Origin: Phycisphaerales bacterium
Lineage (GTDB): Bacteria > Planctomycetota > Phycisphaerae > Phycisphaerales > UBA1924
DNA length: 52,530 nt
Direction: 5' to 3'
NCBI GenBank assembly: GCA_020427635.1
Contig: JAGQOH010000017.1
Span: forward strand, 1 to 52,530
Both the position numbers and the translations under genes were made by a program. Below the pieces are notes generated by a model. It ran no database searches. It was not told where the DNA came from and saw only the letters and a list, made by a program, of their open reading frames with translations. Shown one piece after another: positions 8,190 through 16,323 of this stretch (within the stretch, counting starts at the first letter, position 1; each line of letters starts with the position of its first letter).

Positions 8190-9124
8190 GGATTCTCGGG
8201 AGTGCGCGTGTCGGCGAGCCACGCTTCGCGGAGGCGTTGGGTGATGGGGCCGGGCGTGCCGGCGCCGATGGTCTTGCCTTCGACTTTGACGGCCGGCAGT
8301 ACGCCCCAGGATGAGTTGGTGAGGAAGAGTTCGTCGGCATCGAGGACGTCGGCGATGGTCATCATGCGCGAGGTCATGGTGATGCCGTTTGCTTGGGCGT
8401 GATCGATGATGAATTGGCGCGTGATTCCCGGCAGGACGGGCGATGGGATTGCGCCGTCTGCTTCCTCGCTGCGGGCGATGGGGGTGATGAGTTCGCCGTT
8501 GCACACTGCGAAGAGGTTGGAGACGGCACCGCCTGTGATGTGGTTGGAGACTTGGAGGAAGAGGCATTCACCTGCGCCGCGGGAGGCCGCGTCTTGCAGT
8601 TCGCGCAGGCGCCACCAGTAGTCAAGTGTCTTGTATCCCTCGGTTGGGCGGAAGGGGTTGGCGCGGGACGCGGCGACGGTGAGGGCGATGCCGCGTTCGA
8701 ACATTTCATTTGGGTAGATCGCTGCGGGTGTGATTTGGAGGATGAGGGTTGGGTGGTGCGTCTTGCCCGAGCGGGCAAGCAGGTTCATGTCGCCTCCAGT
8801 CAGGGTGAGGCGCATGCGTGCATGCTGGCCTGGCGCGAGGGCGGCTTTGTCGGCGGCTTCTTGCAGGACGAACAGCAGCGCACCTGGGTCGAATTGATCG
8901 AGCAAGCGAAGATCGAGGGCTGCGGCGTGCATGCGCTCGAGGTGTTGGCGTGCGCGATGGACATGTGTGCCGCCTTCTGTGCAAACGACGAGCATGGTCT
9001 CGAAGAGACCAATCCCGTGTTGGACGGAGGCGTCGAGTGCGGAGATGTGCGCGGCTTCGGGCGTGACGAAAGCGCCATCGATCCAGAGGATGGGGAGGCG
9101 GGTTTGCTGTGATTCCTGGACCAT
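8186..9124 (-). CDS. Class IV PLP aminotransferase (branched-chain aminotransferase or aminodeoxychorismate lyase type)
   Basis: A fold-type IV PLP enzyme of 312 residues, starting at the ATG at 9124 (MVQESQQTRLPILWIDGAF). The motif DASVQHGIGLFETM is the family's N-terminal signature. EGYKTLDYWWRLRE carries the Schiff-base lysine, and FLTNSSWGVLPAVKVEG the cofactor phosphate and substrate region. Sequence alone does not separate IlvE, PabC or D-amino-acid transaminase activity. It follows the ROK kinase gene by 10 bases and is probably co-transcribed. The 3' end overlaps the convergent fibre gene by four bases. Confidence 0.85.
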   Translation of the reverse strand: MVQESQQTRLPILWIDGAFVTPEAAHISALDASVQHGIGLFETMLVVCTEGGTHVHRARQHLERMHAAALDLRLLDQFDPGALLFVLQEAADKAALAPGQHARMRLTLTGGDMNLLARSGKTHHPTLILQITPAAIYPNEMFERGIALTVAASRANPFRPTEGYKTLDYWWRLRELQDAASRGAGECLFLQVSNHITGGAVSNLFAVCNGELITPIARSEEADGAIPSPVLPGITRQFIIDHAQANGITMTSRMMTIADVLDADELFLTNSSWGVLPAVKVEGKTIGAGTPGPITQRLREAWLADTRTPENP

Positions 9125-9134
9125 TGCGGTGAGC

Positions 9135-10103
9135 CTATCGGATCGCGTCGCGCGCGACGGAAGCGGCGCCGATGATGCCCGCATCGGGGCCGAGGGCTGT
9201 CATGCGGCATTCGACCTTGCCTTGCAGGCGTGGGAGGACGTGGGTGTTGCAGCTTGTGTGGATCATGTCGATGTAGGGCTGCCCGAGCGCTTCGGTGAGG
9301 CCACCACCTAGGATGACGAGGGGTGTGCCCAAGAGCGTGCAGGCGCTGGCGATGCCTCGGCCTAGGAGGTCGGCCGATTCGTCGACGACGGCGCGTGTGA
9401 GGGCATCGTGTGCGGCGTAGGCCTCGGTGATGGCGCGCGCGGGGACGGTGAGCGGGTCGTCGGTGGCCATCATGGTGTCGCGCAGTGAAGTGGCGTGATT
9501 TGAACGAGCAAGTTCGTGCAGTCGACGGGTGACGGCGGCGCGCGAGCAGATGTCTTCCAGGCGGCGCATGCCAATGGGGTTCGTGGAGAGCAGGAGCGTG
9601 CGGCCGATCTCGCCTGCGGAGCCGAGTGGTCCGCGGACCAGCGATCCGTCGAGGATGATGCCGCCGCCGATGCCGGTGCCGACCCAAACGCCCAGGAGGT
9701 TGCGTTCGTTGCGTGCGGCGCCGAAGCGAGCCTCGGCGAGCGTAGCGCAATTGACGTCGTTGTCGAGGGCGATGGGCAGGTGGGTCGCAAGGGCGTCTTG
9801 CAGCGCACTCACGAGCGGTACGTTGGTCCAGCGCAGGTTTGGTGCTTCGACGATGGTGTCGCCATCGATCGTGCCCGGCGCGCCGATGCCCAGGGCTTCG
9901 CAGGCATTGACGTCGGTGTGTGCCTCAGCACAGACCTGGCGCACGCCAGTGGCCAGGCGACTGATCGTGGCCTGCCAGCCATCGGCGGCGTTGGTGGGCA
10001 TGTGAATGCGGTTGGTGAGGTGGCCTATGGGGTCGACGAGGCCAACCTGGGCGTTGGTGCCTCCAAGGTCGATCCCGATGGCCAGCTCTTTCGATGGTGA
10101 CAC
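9135..10103 (-). CDS. ROK-family sugar kinase (glucokinase-like)
   Basis: An ATP-dependent sugar kinase of the ROK family, 322 residues from the GTG at 10103, which has GGGAGG just upstream; an ATG at 10133 is less well placed. IGIDLGGTNAQVGLVD is the phosphate-1 loop. ALDNDVNCATLAE carries the catalytic aspartate, and GVWVGTGIGGGIILDG and VILGGGL are conserved nucleotide-site elements. The zinc-binding CxCGxxGCxE motif of canonical ROK proteins is absent; the corresponding stretch reads STNPIGMRRLEDICSRAAV. The substrate is unknown, with glucose plausible. It is divergent from the acyltransferase across 71 bases. Confidence 0.86.
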   Translation of the reverse strand: MSPSKELAIGIDLGGTNAQVGLVDPIGHLTNRIHMPTNAADGWQATISRLATGVRQVCAEAHTDVNACEALGIGAPGTIDGDTIVEAPNLRWTNVPLVSALQDALATHLPIALDNDVNCATLAEARFGAARNERNLLGVWVGTGIGGGIILDGSLVRGPLGSAGEIGRTLLLSTNPIGMRRLEDICSRAAVTRRLHELARSNHATSLRDTMMATDDPLTVPARAITEAYAAHDALTRAVVDESADLLGRGIASACTLLGTPLVILGGGLTEALGQPYIDMIHTSCNTHVLPRLQGKVECRMTALGPDAGIIGAASVARDAIR

Positions 10104-10174
10104 GGACGGCCTCCCAAGAACGCGATCGTGCATTCACACTACCTTGTCTGCACGTGGAACGGATTCCCGGGGTC

Positions 10175-10939
10175 ATGCAGGTGGTGTTGGTCGGCGCTGC
10201 GGTGCTGTGGGGGATTGCTGCGCTCGTGGTTGTCGTTGCGCGGCGCCACATGATCCGCGAGGGCGGTGTGCTCGCGGGCGCGATGATGGTGCTCTTCCGG
10301 GTGTATGCGCGGGTGATGCATCGGGTGCGGTTTGAGGGAGAAGAGCGCGTGCCGCTGGGGCGGGCGAGCGGCGATGCGCAAGGCGTGCCGAGGGGGGCAG
10401 ATGCGCCGCTCATCGTGGTTGCGAATCACACAGCAGGGATTGATCCGATCTTGATTCAGGCGGGGCTGCCGTTTGAAGTGCGCTGGATGATGGCGGAAGA
10501 CATGCGCGTGGGATGGATGCAGCCCTTGTGGGATCTGGGGCGGATCATCTTCGTCGATCGGGAGAATGGGGACTCGCGCAGTTTGCGGGAGGCGCTGCGG
10601 CACTTGAAGCAGGGCGGTGCGCTGGGGGTCTTTCCGGAGGGCGCCATCGAGCGCGCGCCGAGGCGTATCAAGCCGTTCAAGGATGGTGTCGGGTTTCTCA
10701 TCAAGAAGAGCGGGGCCGCGGTGCTGCCGGTGGTTGTTGAAGGGACGCCCAGCACGGCAACGGCGTGGGGGTCGATCTGGCGGCGGAGCCATGCGACGGT
10801 GCGCTTCCTGCCCGTGCGGGACCTTGCGGGATGCGATGGAGACGCGGCGGCGATCACGCGGGCGCTGGAGCGACTGTTTCTGGAGGAGACGGGGTGGGCG
10901 AAGGCGGGGGATGGCCCTGATAGGCTGGTGGGCGCATGA
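10175..10939 (+). CDS. 1-acyl-sn-glycerol-3-phosphate acyltransferase (PlsC family)
   Basis: A membrane-bound lysophosphatidate-type acyltransferase, 254 residues from the ATG at 10175. An N-terminal hydrophobic helix (VVLVGAAVLWGIAALVVVV) anchors it. NHTAGIDPI is the catalytic H-x4-D motif, and GVFPEGAIER corresponds to the FPEGxxS/T glycerol-phosphate binding block. VVVEGTP is the proline block. An insertion rich in Arg/Gly lies before the HX4D motif. The stop overlaps the ruvA start (ATGA), so the two genes are probably translationally coupled. Confidence 0.85.
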   Translation: MQVVLVGAAVLWGIAALVVVVARRHMIREGGVLAGAMMVLFRVYARVMHRVRFEGEERVPLGRASGDAQGVPRGADAPLIVVANHTAGIDPILIQAGLPFEVRWMMAEDMRVGWMQPLWDLGRIIFVDRENGDSRSLREALRHLKQGGALGVFPEGAIERAPRRIKPFKDGVGFLIKKSGAAVLPVVVEGTPSTATAWGSIWRRSHATVRFLPVRDLAGCDGDAAAITRALERLFLEETGWAKAGDGPDRLVGA

Positions 10940-11577
10940 TCGCGCGTGTGCAAGGCAAACTCGAGAGCGTCGAGGGCACGGTAGCCATTGTGGCGACGGA
11001 GGGTGGCATTGCGTATGCGGTCCATGTGCCGGCGTTTCTGGCGAGCGAGTTGGCGACGGTGACCGGCGTGAGCGTGACGTTGCACACGTTGCAGTTGATC
11101 GAGGCGTCGGCGCAAGGGTCGAACATGACGCCTCGACTGATTGGGTTTCGGACGAAGGACGAGCGCCGGTTCTTTGAGCTATTCACGACGGTAAAGGGGC
11201 TTGGCACGCGTCGGGGATTGCGGGCGATGGCGGCGCCTGTGGGCGAGATTGCGCGGGCGATCGCGGGGCGCGATGTGGCGTGGCTGCAGAAGCTGCCCGA
11301 GATTGGCAAGCGGCTGGCCGAGACGGTGGTCGCGGAATTGCACGGAAAGGTGGATGGTTTCGCGGCACCTGGAGGAGCGCAGGTCGCAGAAGGCAAGCCC
11401 ACGAGTGCGCTGAGTGGTGATGTTGCGCAGCAAGCGATTGCGGCATTGGTGAGACTGGGCGAGGCAAGGCAGGAAGCGGAGCGGAAGATCGAGCGTGCGC
11501 TGGCGAACCACCCGAAGGCGGCGCGGGCGACTGCGGATGAACTCTTGGCGGCGGCGTTTGCGCTCGCGGGCGGGTGA
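10936..11577 (+). CDS. ruvA: Holliday junction branch migration protein RuvA
   Basis: RuvA tetramers bind Holliday junctions and load the RuvB motor. The 213-residue product begins MIARVQGKLESVEGTVAIV, the typical OB-fold N-terminus. It has a helix-hairpin-helix region around VKGLGTRRGLRAMA and LPEIGKRLAETVVAEL, and ends in a short helical domain III (AIAALVRLGEARQEAERKI). Length fits the family. The start overlaps the acyltransferase stop by four bases. ruvB and ruvC are not in the window. Confidence 0.92.
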   Translation: MIARVQGKLESVEGTVAIVATEGGIAYAVHVPAFLASELATVTGVSVTLHTLQLIEASAQGSNMTPRLIGFRTKDERRFFELFTTVKGLGTRRGLRAMAAPVGEIARAIAGRDVAWLQKLPEIGKRLAETVVAELHGKVDGFAAPGGAQVAEGKPTSALSGDVAQQAIAALVRLGEARQEAERKIERALANHPKAARATADELLAAAFALAGG

Positions 11578-11632
11578 GCCTGTAGGCTGTGGAGTGATGG
11601 TGTGTGATGGGGCTCGCGGAAGAGGGCGGTAG

Positions 11633-12748
11633 ATGCGGTATGCAATGATCATGGCGGGCGGGGCGGGCACGCGACTGTGGCCCATGAGTCGGGCAGGGCA
11701 GCCCAAGCAGCTTGTGCCGTTCATTGCGCGCGATAGTGGACAGCGCGTGTCGTTGTTGCGTATCGCGGCGGATCGGCTGGAGGGGCTGGTGCCCCTGCCG
11801 CAGCGGTTGATTTGCACAGGCGAAGCGCATCGCGAGGCGATCAAGCAGGCGATTCCTGGGTTTGCAGATGCGCAGCTCTTGGGTGAGCCTGAAGGGCGCG
11901 ATACGGCGAATGCGGTTGGATTTGCGGCGGCGGTGCTGCACAAGCAGGACCCGGAGGCGATCTTTGCTGTGTTGACTGCGGATCATTTGATCACGCCGGA
12001 GGATGAGTTTCGTCGGCTGATTGGTTTGGGTTTTGACTTGGTTGAAGAGGACCCGGCGCGGCTGGTGACGTTTTCGATCAAGCCCACGTACCCGGCGACA
12101 GGGTTCGGGTATGTCGAGCGATCAACGGCGATCAGCGGCGCGAAATACGGTGGGCTTGCGTACAACGTGGAGCGGTTTGTCGAGAAGCCATCACTCGAGC
12201 GAGCGCAGGCATATGTCGAGAGCGGTGCGTTCGGGTGGAACAGCGGGATGTTTGTGTGGAAGGCGGCGACCATTCTGGACTGCCTGCGGCGGTACAAACC
12301 AGAGAGTTATGAGGGGTTGATGAAGATCGCGGAGGCGTGGGGCACCGCGAAGCAGGCGGACGTGCTGCGCGAGGTGTATCCGACGCTGCCCAAGATCAGC
12401 GTGGACTATGCAGTGATGGAGCCTGCGTCGCGCGAGCAGAAGCGCTCGAAGAGCATCAAGGTTTGCACGATGATCATGGACTTGTCGTGGCTTGATGTGG
12501 GTTCGTGGCCCAGCTATGGCGAGACGCTCGATGCCGATGCATCGGGCAATCGTGTGTCGGGTCGGGCGGCGATGCATGGCGGGAAGAAGAATCTTGTGGT
12601 GAGCGACGATCCGGAGCACTTGGTGGCGTTGGTTGGATGCGAGGGACTGATCGTGGTGCATACGGCGCGGGCGACCTTGGTGATGCCTGCGGACCAGGCC
12701 CAGGACCTGAAAGCCTTGCATGCGGGCTTGCCTGCGGAGCTGCGTTAG
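11633..12748 (+). CDS. manC: Mannose-1-phosphate guanylyltransferase
   Basis: Makes GDP-mannose from mannose-1-phosphate and GTP for polysaccharide and glycan synthesis. The 371-residue product starts MRYAMIMAGGAGTRLWPMSR with the pyrophosphorylase signature and PKQLVPF. EPEGRDTANAVG, VLTADHLI, VERFVEKPS and FGWNSGMFVWK are all characteristic. It lacks the C-terminal phosphomannose isomerase cupin of bifunctional ManC proteins, so it is the short monofunctional type. It begins 55 bases after ruvA. No other GDP-mannose genes are nearby. Confidence 0.9.
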   Translation: MRYAMIMAGGAGTRLWPMSRAGQPKQLVPFIARDSGQRVSLLRIAADRLEGLVPLPQRLICTGEAHREAIKQAIPGFADAQLLGEPEGRDTANAVGFAAAVLHKQDPEAIFAVLTADHLITPEDEFRRLIGLGFDLVEEDPARLVTFSIKPTYPATGFGYVERSTAISGAKYGGLAYNVERFVEKPSLERAQAYVESGAFGWNSGMFVWKAATILDCLRRYKPESYEGLMKIAEAWGTAKQADVLREVYPTLPKISVDYAVMEPASREQKRSKSIKVCTMIMDLSWLDVGSWPSYGETLDADASGNRVSGRAAMHGGKKNLVVSDDPEHLVALVGCEGLIVVHTARATLVMPADQAQDLKALHAGLPAELR

Positions 12749-12799
12749 ATTCGGTTTTCGCGCTGGCAACGAGACCCATGACGGCTGTAGGATGGGGCC

Positions 12800-14026
12800 A
12801 TGGCCGCTCAGCCATTTGTCTATCTGGATCATGCCGCGACAAGCTGGCCCAAGGCGCCTGGTGTTGCCGAGGCGATGAGCAAGTTTCTTGCGGAGGACGC
12901 GGGTAACCCCGGACGTGGGGGGCATGCGCTTGCGCAGGCGGCGCAGCGTGTGATGGATGAGACGCGCGCTGGGCTGGCGAAGTTGGTGAACGCGGAGTCG
13001 CCTGATCGGATCGTGTTGACTTATGGCTGCACCGATGCGCTGAATCTTGCGATTCATGGTGTGGTGACGTGGGCGCATCACCATACGAATCGGCCAGTTG
13101 GGCTTGTGATTTCGTCGGTGGAGCACAATGCGGTTGGGCGGACAGCTGATGCGCACCGCTGTGAGGGCACGGCGGACCTGCGCATGGCGCAGTGCGACGA
13201 TGAGGGCTTCGTCTCGCCTGAGGCGGTGTTGGCGCAGTGCGATGAGCACACGGTCTTGGTGTGCATGACGCATGCAAGCAATGTGCTTGGAACGATTCAG
13301 CCCATCAGTGAAGTTGGTGCGGCGTTGCGGGAGCGTTTTCCAGATGCGCTGTTCTTGGTTGATGCGGCACAGACGACGGCGGTGCTCCCGATCGATGTGC
13401 GAGCGATGGGCATCGATTTGCTGGCGATGGGGATTCACAAGGGCTTGCGTGGGCCAACGGGGATTGGGGCGTTGTATGTTGGGCCGCGCGTGTTTCCGGA
13501 TGAGGGTGAACCGAGGCTTGTGTGTTGTCGTCAGGGCGGCACGGGGGCGCTATCGCGGGACTTGACGATGCCGCAGCGCTTGCCCAGTGCGCTGGAAGCG
13601 GGCACTCCCAATACCGTGGGCATGGCGGGCACGCGGGCGGCGTTGCGCAGCGTGGACTTTGGCAGCATCGAGCACGAGCGTGGATTTCTTGCGCGCGTGC
13701 GAGCGCGCTTCGCGGGTGACCCGCGCGTGACGTTCTATGGTCCGGCGGAAGCGGGGCGGCGCACCGCGGTGCTTGCGATGAATGTGCATGGGCACGATCC
13801 GCGCGAGTTGGCGGCGGTGCTGGATAGCTCCTTCGGGATCGCGACGCGCGCCGGGCTCTTGTGTTCGCCTTTGTGCCACCAGTCGCTCGGGACCTATCCC
13901 GATGGTGTGCTGCGCATCAGTGTTGGGCCGCAGAGCACGGAGGCGGATGTGGATGCGTTTTGCGGCGCACTGGAATCCGTCTTGAGCACGACGCCTGCGG
14001 CGGCCCGACCCGTGGCTACTTCTTGA
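12800..14026 (+). CDS. Cysteine desulfurase family protein (class V aminotransferase)
   Basis: A PLP enzyme that removes sulfur from cysteine, or a close relative; 408 residues from the ATG at 12800. FVYLDHAATSWPKAP is the N-terminal signature and GNPGRGGHALA a conserved loop. FLVDAAQTTAVLPIDV holds the PLP aspartate, and MGIHKGLRGPTGIGALYV the Schiff-base lysine. RAGLLCSPLCHQSLGT carries the candidate catalytic cysteines. The pattern matches the SufS-like am_tr_V_EF2568 subgroup better than IscS. The 3' end overlaps the convergent MCE gene by 11 bases. No Fe-S assembly partners are adjacent. Confidence 0.85.
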   Translation: MAAQPFVYLDHAATSWPKAPGVAEAMSKFLAEDAGNPGRGGHALAQAAQRVMDETRAGLAKLVNAESPDRIVLTYGCTDALNLAIHGVVTWAHHHTNRPVGLVISSVEHNAVGRTADAHRCEGTADLRMAQCDDEGFVSPEAVLAQCDEHTVLVCMTHASNVLGTIQPISEVGAALRERFPDALFLVDAAQTTAVLPIDVRAMGIDLLAMGIHKGLRGPTGIGALYVGPRVFPDEGEPRLVCCRQGGTGALSRDLTMPQRLPSALEAGTPNTVGMAGTRAALRSVDFGSIEHERGFLARVRARFAGDPRVTFYGPAEAGRRTAVLAMNVHGHDPRELAAVLDSSFGIATRAGLLCSPLCHQSLGTYPDGVLRISVGPQSTEADVDAFCGALESVLSTTPAAARPVATS

Positions 14027-15296
14027 TCAGTTGGTCGAGCAACGCGTTTTCGGCGTCATGGTAGCGCTCGAAGGCGGCATCGAGCGCTTCAACCAATGAA
14101 GCGACTTGCTGAGCGTTTACGGTGTCTGGCGATGCGCCAAGCACGGTTTGAAGGGCTTCACTGGTTGATTGCAGGTCGCCCACTGCACCGGCGAAGAGTC
14201 GAGCCGCGTCATAGAGCAGTTCATTTTCGAGTTCGCGGTCGTTGGGGCGATAGACCAATCGCCAGGGGGAGCGGCGCACTTCGGCGGCGAGGTCGCGCAG
14301 TTGGTCGGAGGCGAGGCGGGCGTTGGCCATGGTGCGGCGGATCACGGGGCGCTGCTCAAGCATCAAGTCATCCGCTTGGGCCAGTGCGCTGCGTGCTTCG
14401 CCCACGGCGGCGCGGGCTTCATCAAGCAGCGCAATTGCTTTGTCCGCTAGCTCCCCATTGAGGCGATCGACGAAGGCCTGGGCGTCCTTGGTCGTGGCGG
14501 CGATGTTTGCGGAAGCTTCTTGTGTGTTGGCGACTGCTGCTCGGACACCTTCGCGGTTTTCCTGAATGACAGCGCGTGTTTCAGCGACAAGTTTGGCAAA
14601 TTCATCGATGCGCTGTTCGAAGCTCGCGGTGATCTCCGGGCCACGTGACGTTGTGCGCTCGATATTGCTGGTGGCGTTGTCGATGCGGTTGAGCCAATCG
14701 GGGTAGTGCGTCTTTGTGTCGTCGATCATATCTGAGATGTTGGTCGACCACTCACTTCGCATGATGTTCATCGTGTCGTTGAACTTCTGCGCGCCCTGTG
14801 AAGCGGACTCGAGCAGCGCCTGCACCTGCTCGCGTTGTTCATCGCCAAAGCCTGCGGATGCGAGAAAGCCTGGCGGCGCGAGGCGACCGGGGATGATGTC
14901 TTTGGTCATGAGTGGCGCACCGTCACCCAGCTCGGTGAAGTTGATTGTGCCGCCACCACCCAGAAGCGGAAGTTCGAGTGACGCGATGGCGCCTTGGCGA
15001 AGCGGGACCTTCTTTGAGACAGCCGCGCGGACCTCAATGGACTGGATGGTGCCGTTCTCGATGATGTGCTTGACGGATTTGACGGTGCCGACCTGGAGGC
15101 CGCCGACGGAGACTTGTGAGCCGGTGTTGAGTCCACCGACGCCCGTTTCGACGGGGAAGCGCACGGTGTAGGTGGCTTTGCCAAAGGCCTCGAGCGAGCC
15201 GCCAATGAGGACGACGATGAGCACGCCGGTGACAATGGCGGCGAGGACAAATGCGCCAGCGAAGAGGTTGTTGCGTCGTGCGCGCGTGGTGGCCAT
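14016..15296 (-). CDS. MCE/MlaD-family lipid-binding protein
   Basis: Periplasmic substrate-binding component of an Mla-type phospholipid or lipid transporter, 426 residues. A single N-terminal membrane helix (LFAGAFVLAAIVTGVLIVVLIGG) is followed by one MCE domain (residues about 40-130; TYTVRFPVETGVGGLNTGSQ, VGGLQVGTVKSV). A long alpha-helical C-terminal part (residues 150-420) resembles the coiled regions of multi-domain MCE proteins. It lies 23 bases downstream of the ATPase gene. No permease (MlaE) gene is present next to it. Confidence 0.85.
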   Translation of the reverse strand: MATTRARRNNLFAGAFVLAAIVTGVLIVVLIGGSLEAFGKATYTVRFPVETGVGGLNTGSQVSVGGLQVGTVKSVKHIIENGTIQSIEVRAAVSKKVPLRQGAIASLELPLLGGGGTINFTELGDGAPLMTKDIIPGRLAPPGFLASAGFGDEQREQVQALLESASQGAQKFNDTMNIMRSEWSTNISDMIDDTKTHYPDWLNRIDNATSNIERTTSRGPEITASFEQRIDEFAKLVAETRAVIQENREGVRAAVANTQEASANIAATTKDAQAFVDRLNGELADKAIALLDEARAAVGEARSALAQADDLMLEQRPVIRRTMANARLASDQLRDLAAEVRRSPWRLVYRPNDRELENELLYDAARLFAGAVGDLQSTSEALQTVLGASPDTVNAQQVASLVEALDAAFERYHDAENALLDQLIKK

Positions 15297-15319
15297 GCGG
15301 GAGCGATCCTTGGTTCGGG

Positions 15320-16306
15320 TCAGCCTGACTGCTGAGCTTCTGTGACTTCATCGGCGTCGTCGGGTGTATCGACTTTGGCTTCTGCGGCGGAGGAGCGGGT
15401 GGTCTGGATGGATGGCGTGTGGATGAAGGTGGGGAGGTCGTCGAGGCCCAGGAGATCGCGCTCGTATCCCCCGGCGTTTCGGCGTGCGGCAAGGGGTCCG
15501 TCGGCGTCGCCGCGCAGGAATTGCCGGATGAGTTGCTGTTCGACGGAGAGGGTGTCGGCTTGGTCCCTTGGCGTGTCGCGCAGCTGTTCAAAGAAGGCGC
15601 GGTCGTTGACGACGAGCATGCGGCCACGGTCGAGCATTGCCATACGGTCGGCGATGGTGAAGGCGCTGTCCATCTCGTGGGTGACGACGACGGACGTGAC
15701 GCCCAGCTGGCGGGTGAGGGCGATGATGAGTTGATCAATCTCGGCGCTGGTGACGGGGTCGAGGCCTGCGGAAGGTTCGTCATAGAAAAGGATGCGCGGA
15801 TCGAGGGCAAGGGCGCGAGCAAGGCCTGCGCGTTTCTTCATGCCGCCCGAGATCTGAGAGGGGAACTTGTGTGCGTGCTCGCGCAGGCCAACGAGTTCGA
15901 GCTTGATCTTGACCTGGATGGCGATGATGTCCGGGTCGAGATCGGTGTGCTCCATGAGCGGGAGCGCGACGTTTTGGCCAATAGTCATGGAGTTGAAGAG
16001 CGCGCCGGACTGAAACAGGATGCCAAATTTCTTGCGGGTCTCATTGAGTTCGTCTTCACTCATGGCGCAGATGTTCTGGCCAAAGAGTTCGACGGTGCCA
16101 TCATCAGGTTGGAATGAACCGATCATGTGGCGCAGGAGCGTGCTCTTGCCAGAGCCCGAGCCGCCCATGATGACCATGGTTTCGCCCGAGTAGACATCGA
16201 GATTGATGCCATTGAGCACGGTTTGCTCGCCAAAGCGTTTGACGAGGTTGCGCACGCGGATGGTGGGTTGGCCGCGGTCCTTCGCAGTCGTGGGCGCGTC
16301 GGTCAT
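15320..16306 (-). CDS. ABC transporter ATP-binding protein, MlaF type
   Basis: ATPase that probably energises lipid transport with the adjacent MCE protein; 328 residues from the ATG at 16306. It has Walker A GGSGSGKST, Q-loop FQSGALFNSMTIGQNV, signature ISGGMKKRAGLARAL, Walker B ILFYDEPSAGLD, and switch His in VVVTHEMDSAFT. The LFNSMT/GLDPVTS features are typical of MlaF/Ttg2A. A C-terminal extension of about 60 residues (ARRNAGGYERDLLGLDD onward) is unusual. It lies 17 bases after radA on the same strand. Confidence 0.9.
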   Translation of the reverse strand: MTDAPTTAKDRGQPTIRVRNLVKRFGEQTVLNGINLDVYSGETMVIMGGSGSGKSTLLRHMIGSFQPDDGTVELFGQNICAMSEDELNETRKKFGILFQSGALFNSMTIGQNVALPLMEHTDLDPDIIAIQVKIKLELVGLREHAHKFPSQISGGMKKRAGLARALALDPRILFYDEPSAGLDPVTSAEIDQLIIALTRQLGVTSVVVTHEMDSAFTIADRMAMLDRGRMLVVNDRAFFEQLRDTPRDQADTLSVEQQLIRQFLRGDADGPLAARRNAGGYERDLLGLDDLPTFIHTPSIQTTRSSAAEAKVDTPDDADEVTEAQQSG

Positions 16307-16323
16307 GACGAGCACACTGTACG

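Noticed and set aside
12191..13438. 415-codon minus-strand open frame
   Set aside because: It lies opposite the guanylyltransferase and cysteine desulfurase genes, both well supported; composition is Arg/His-rich.
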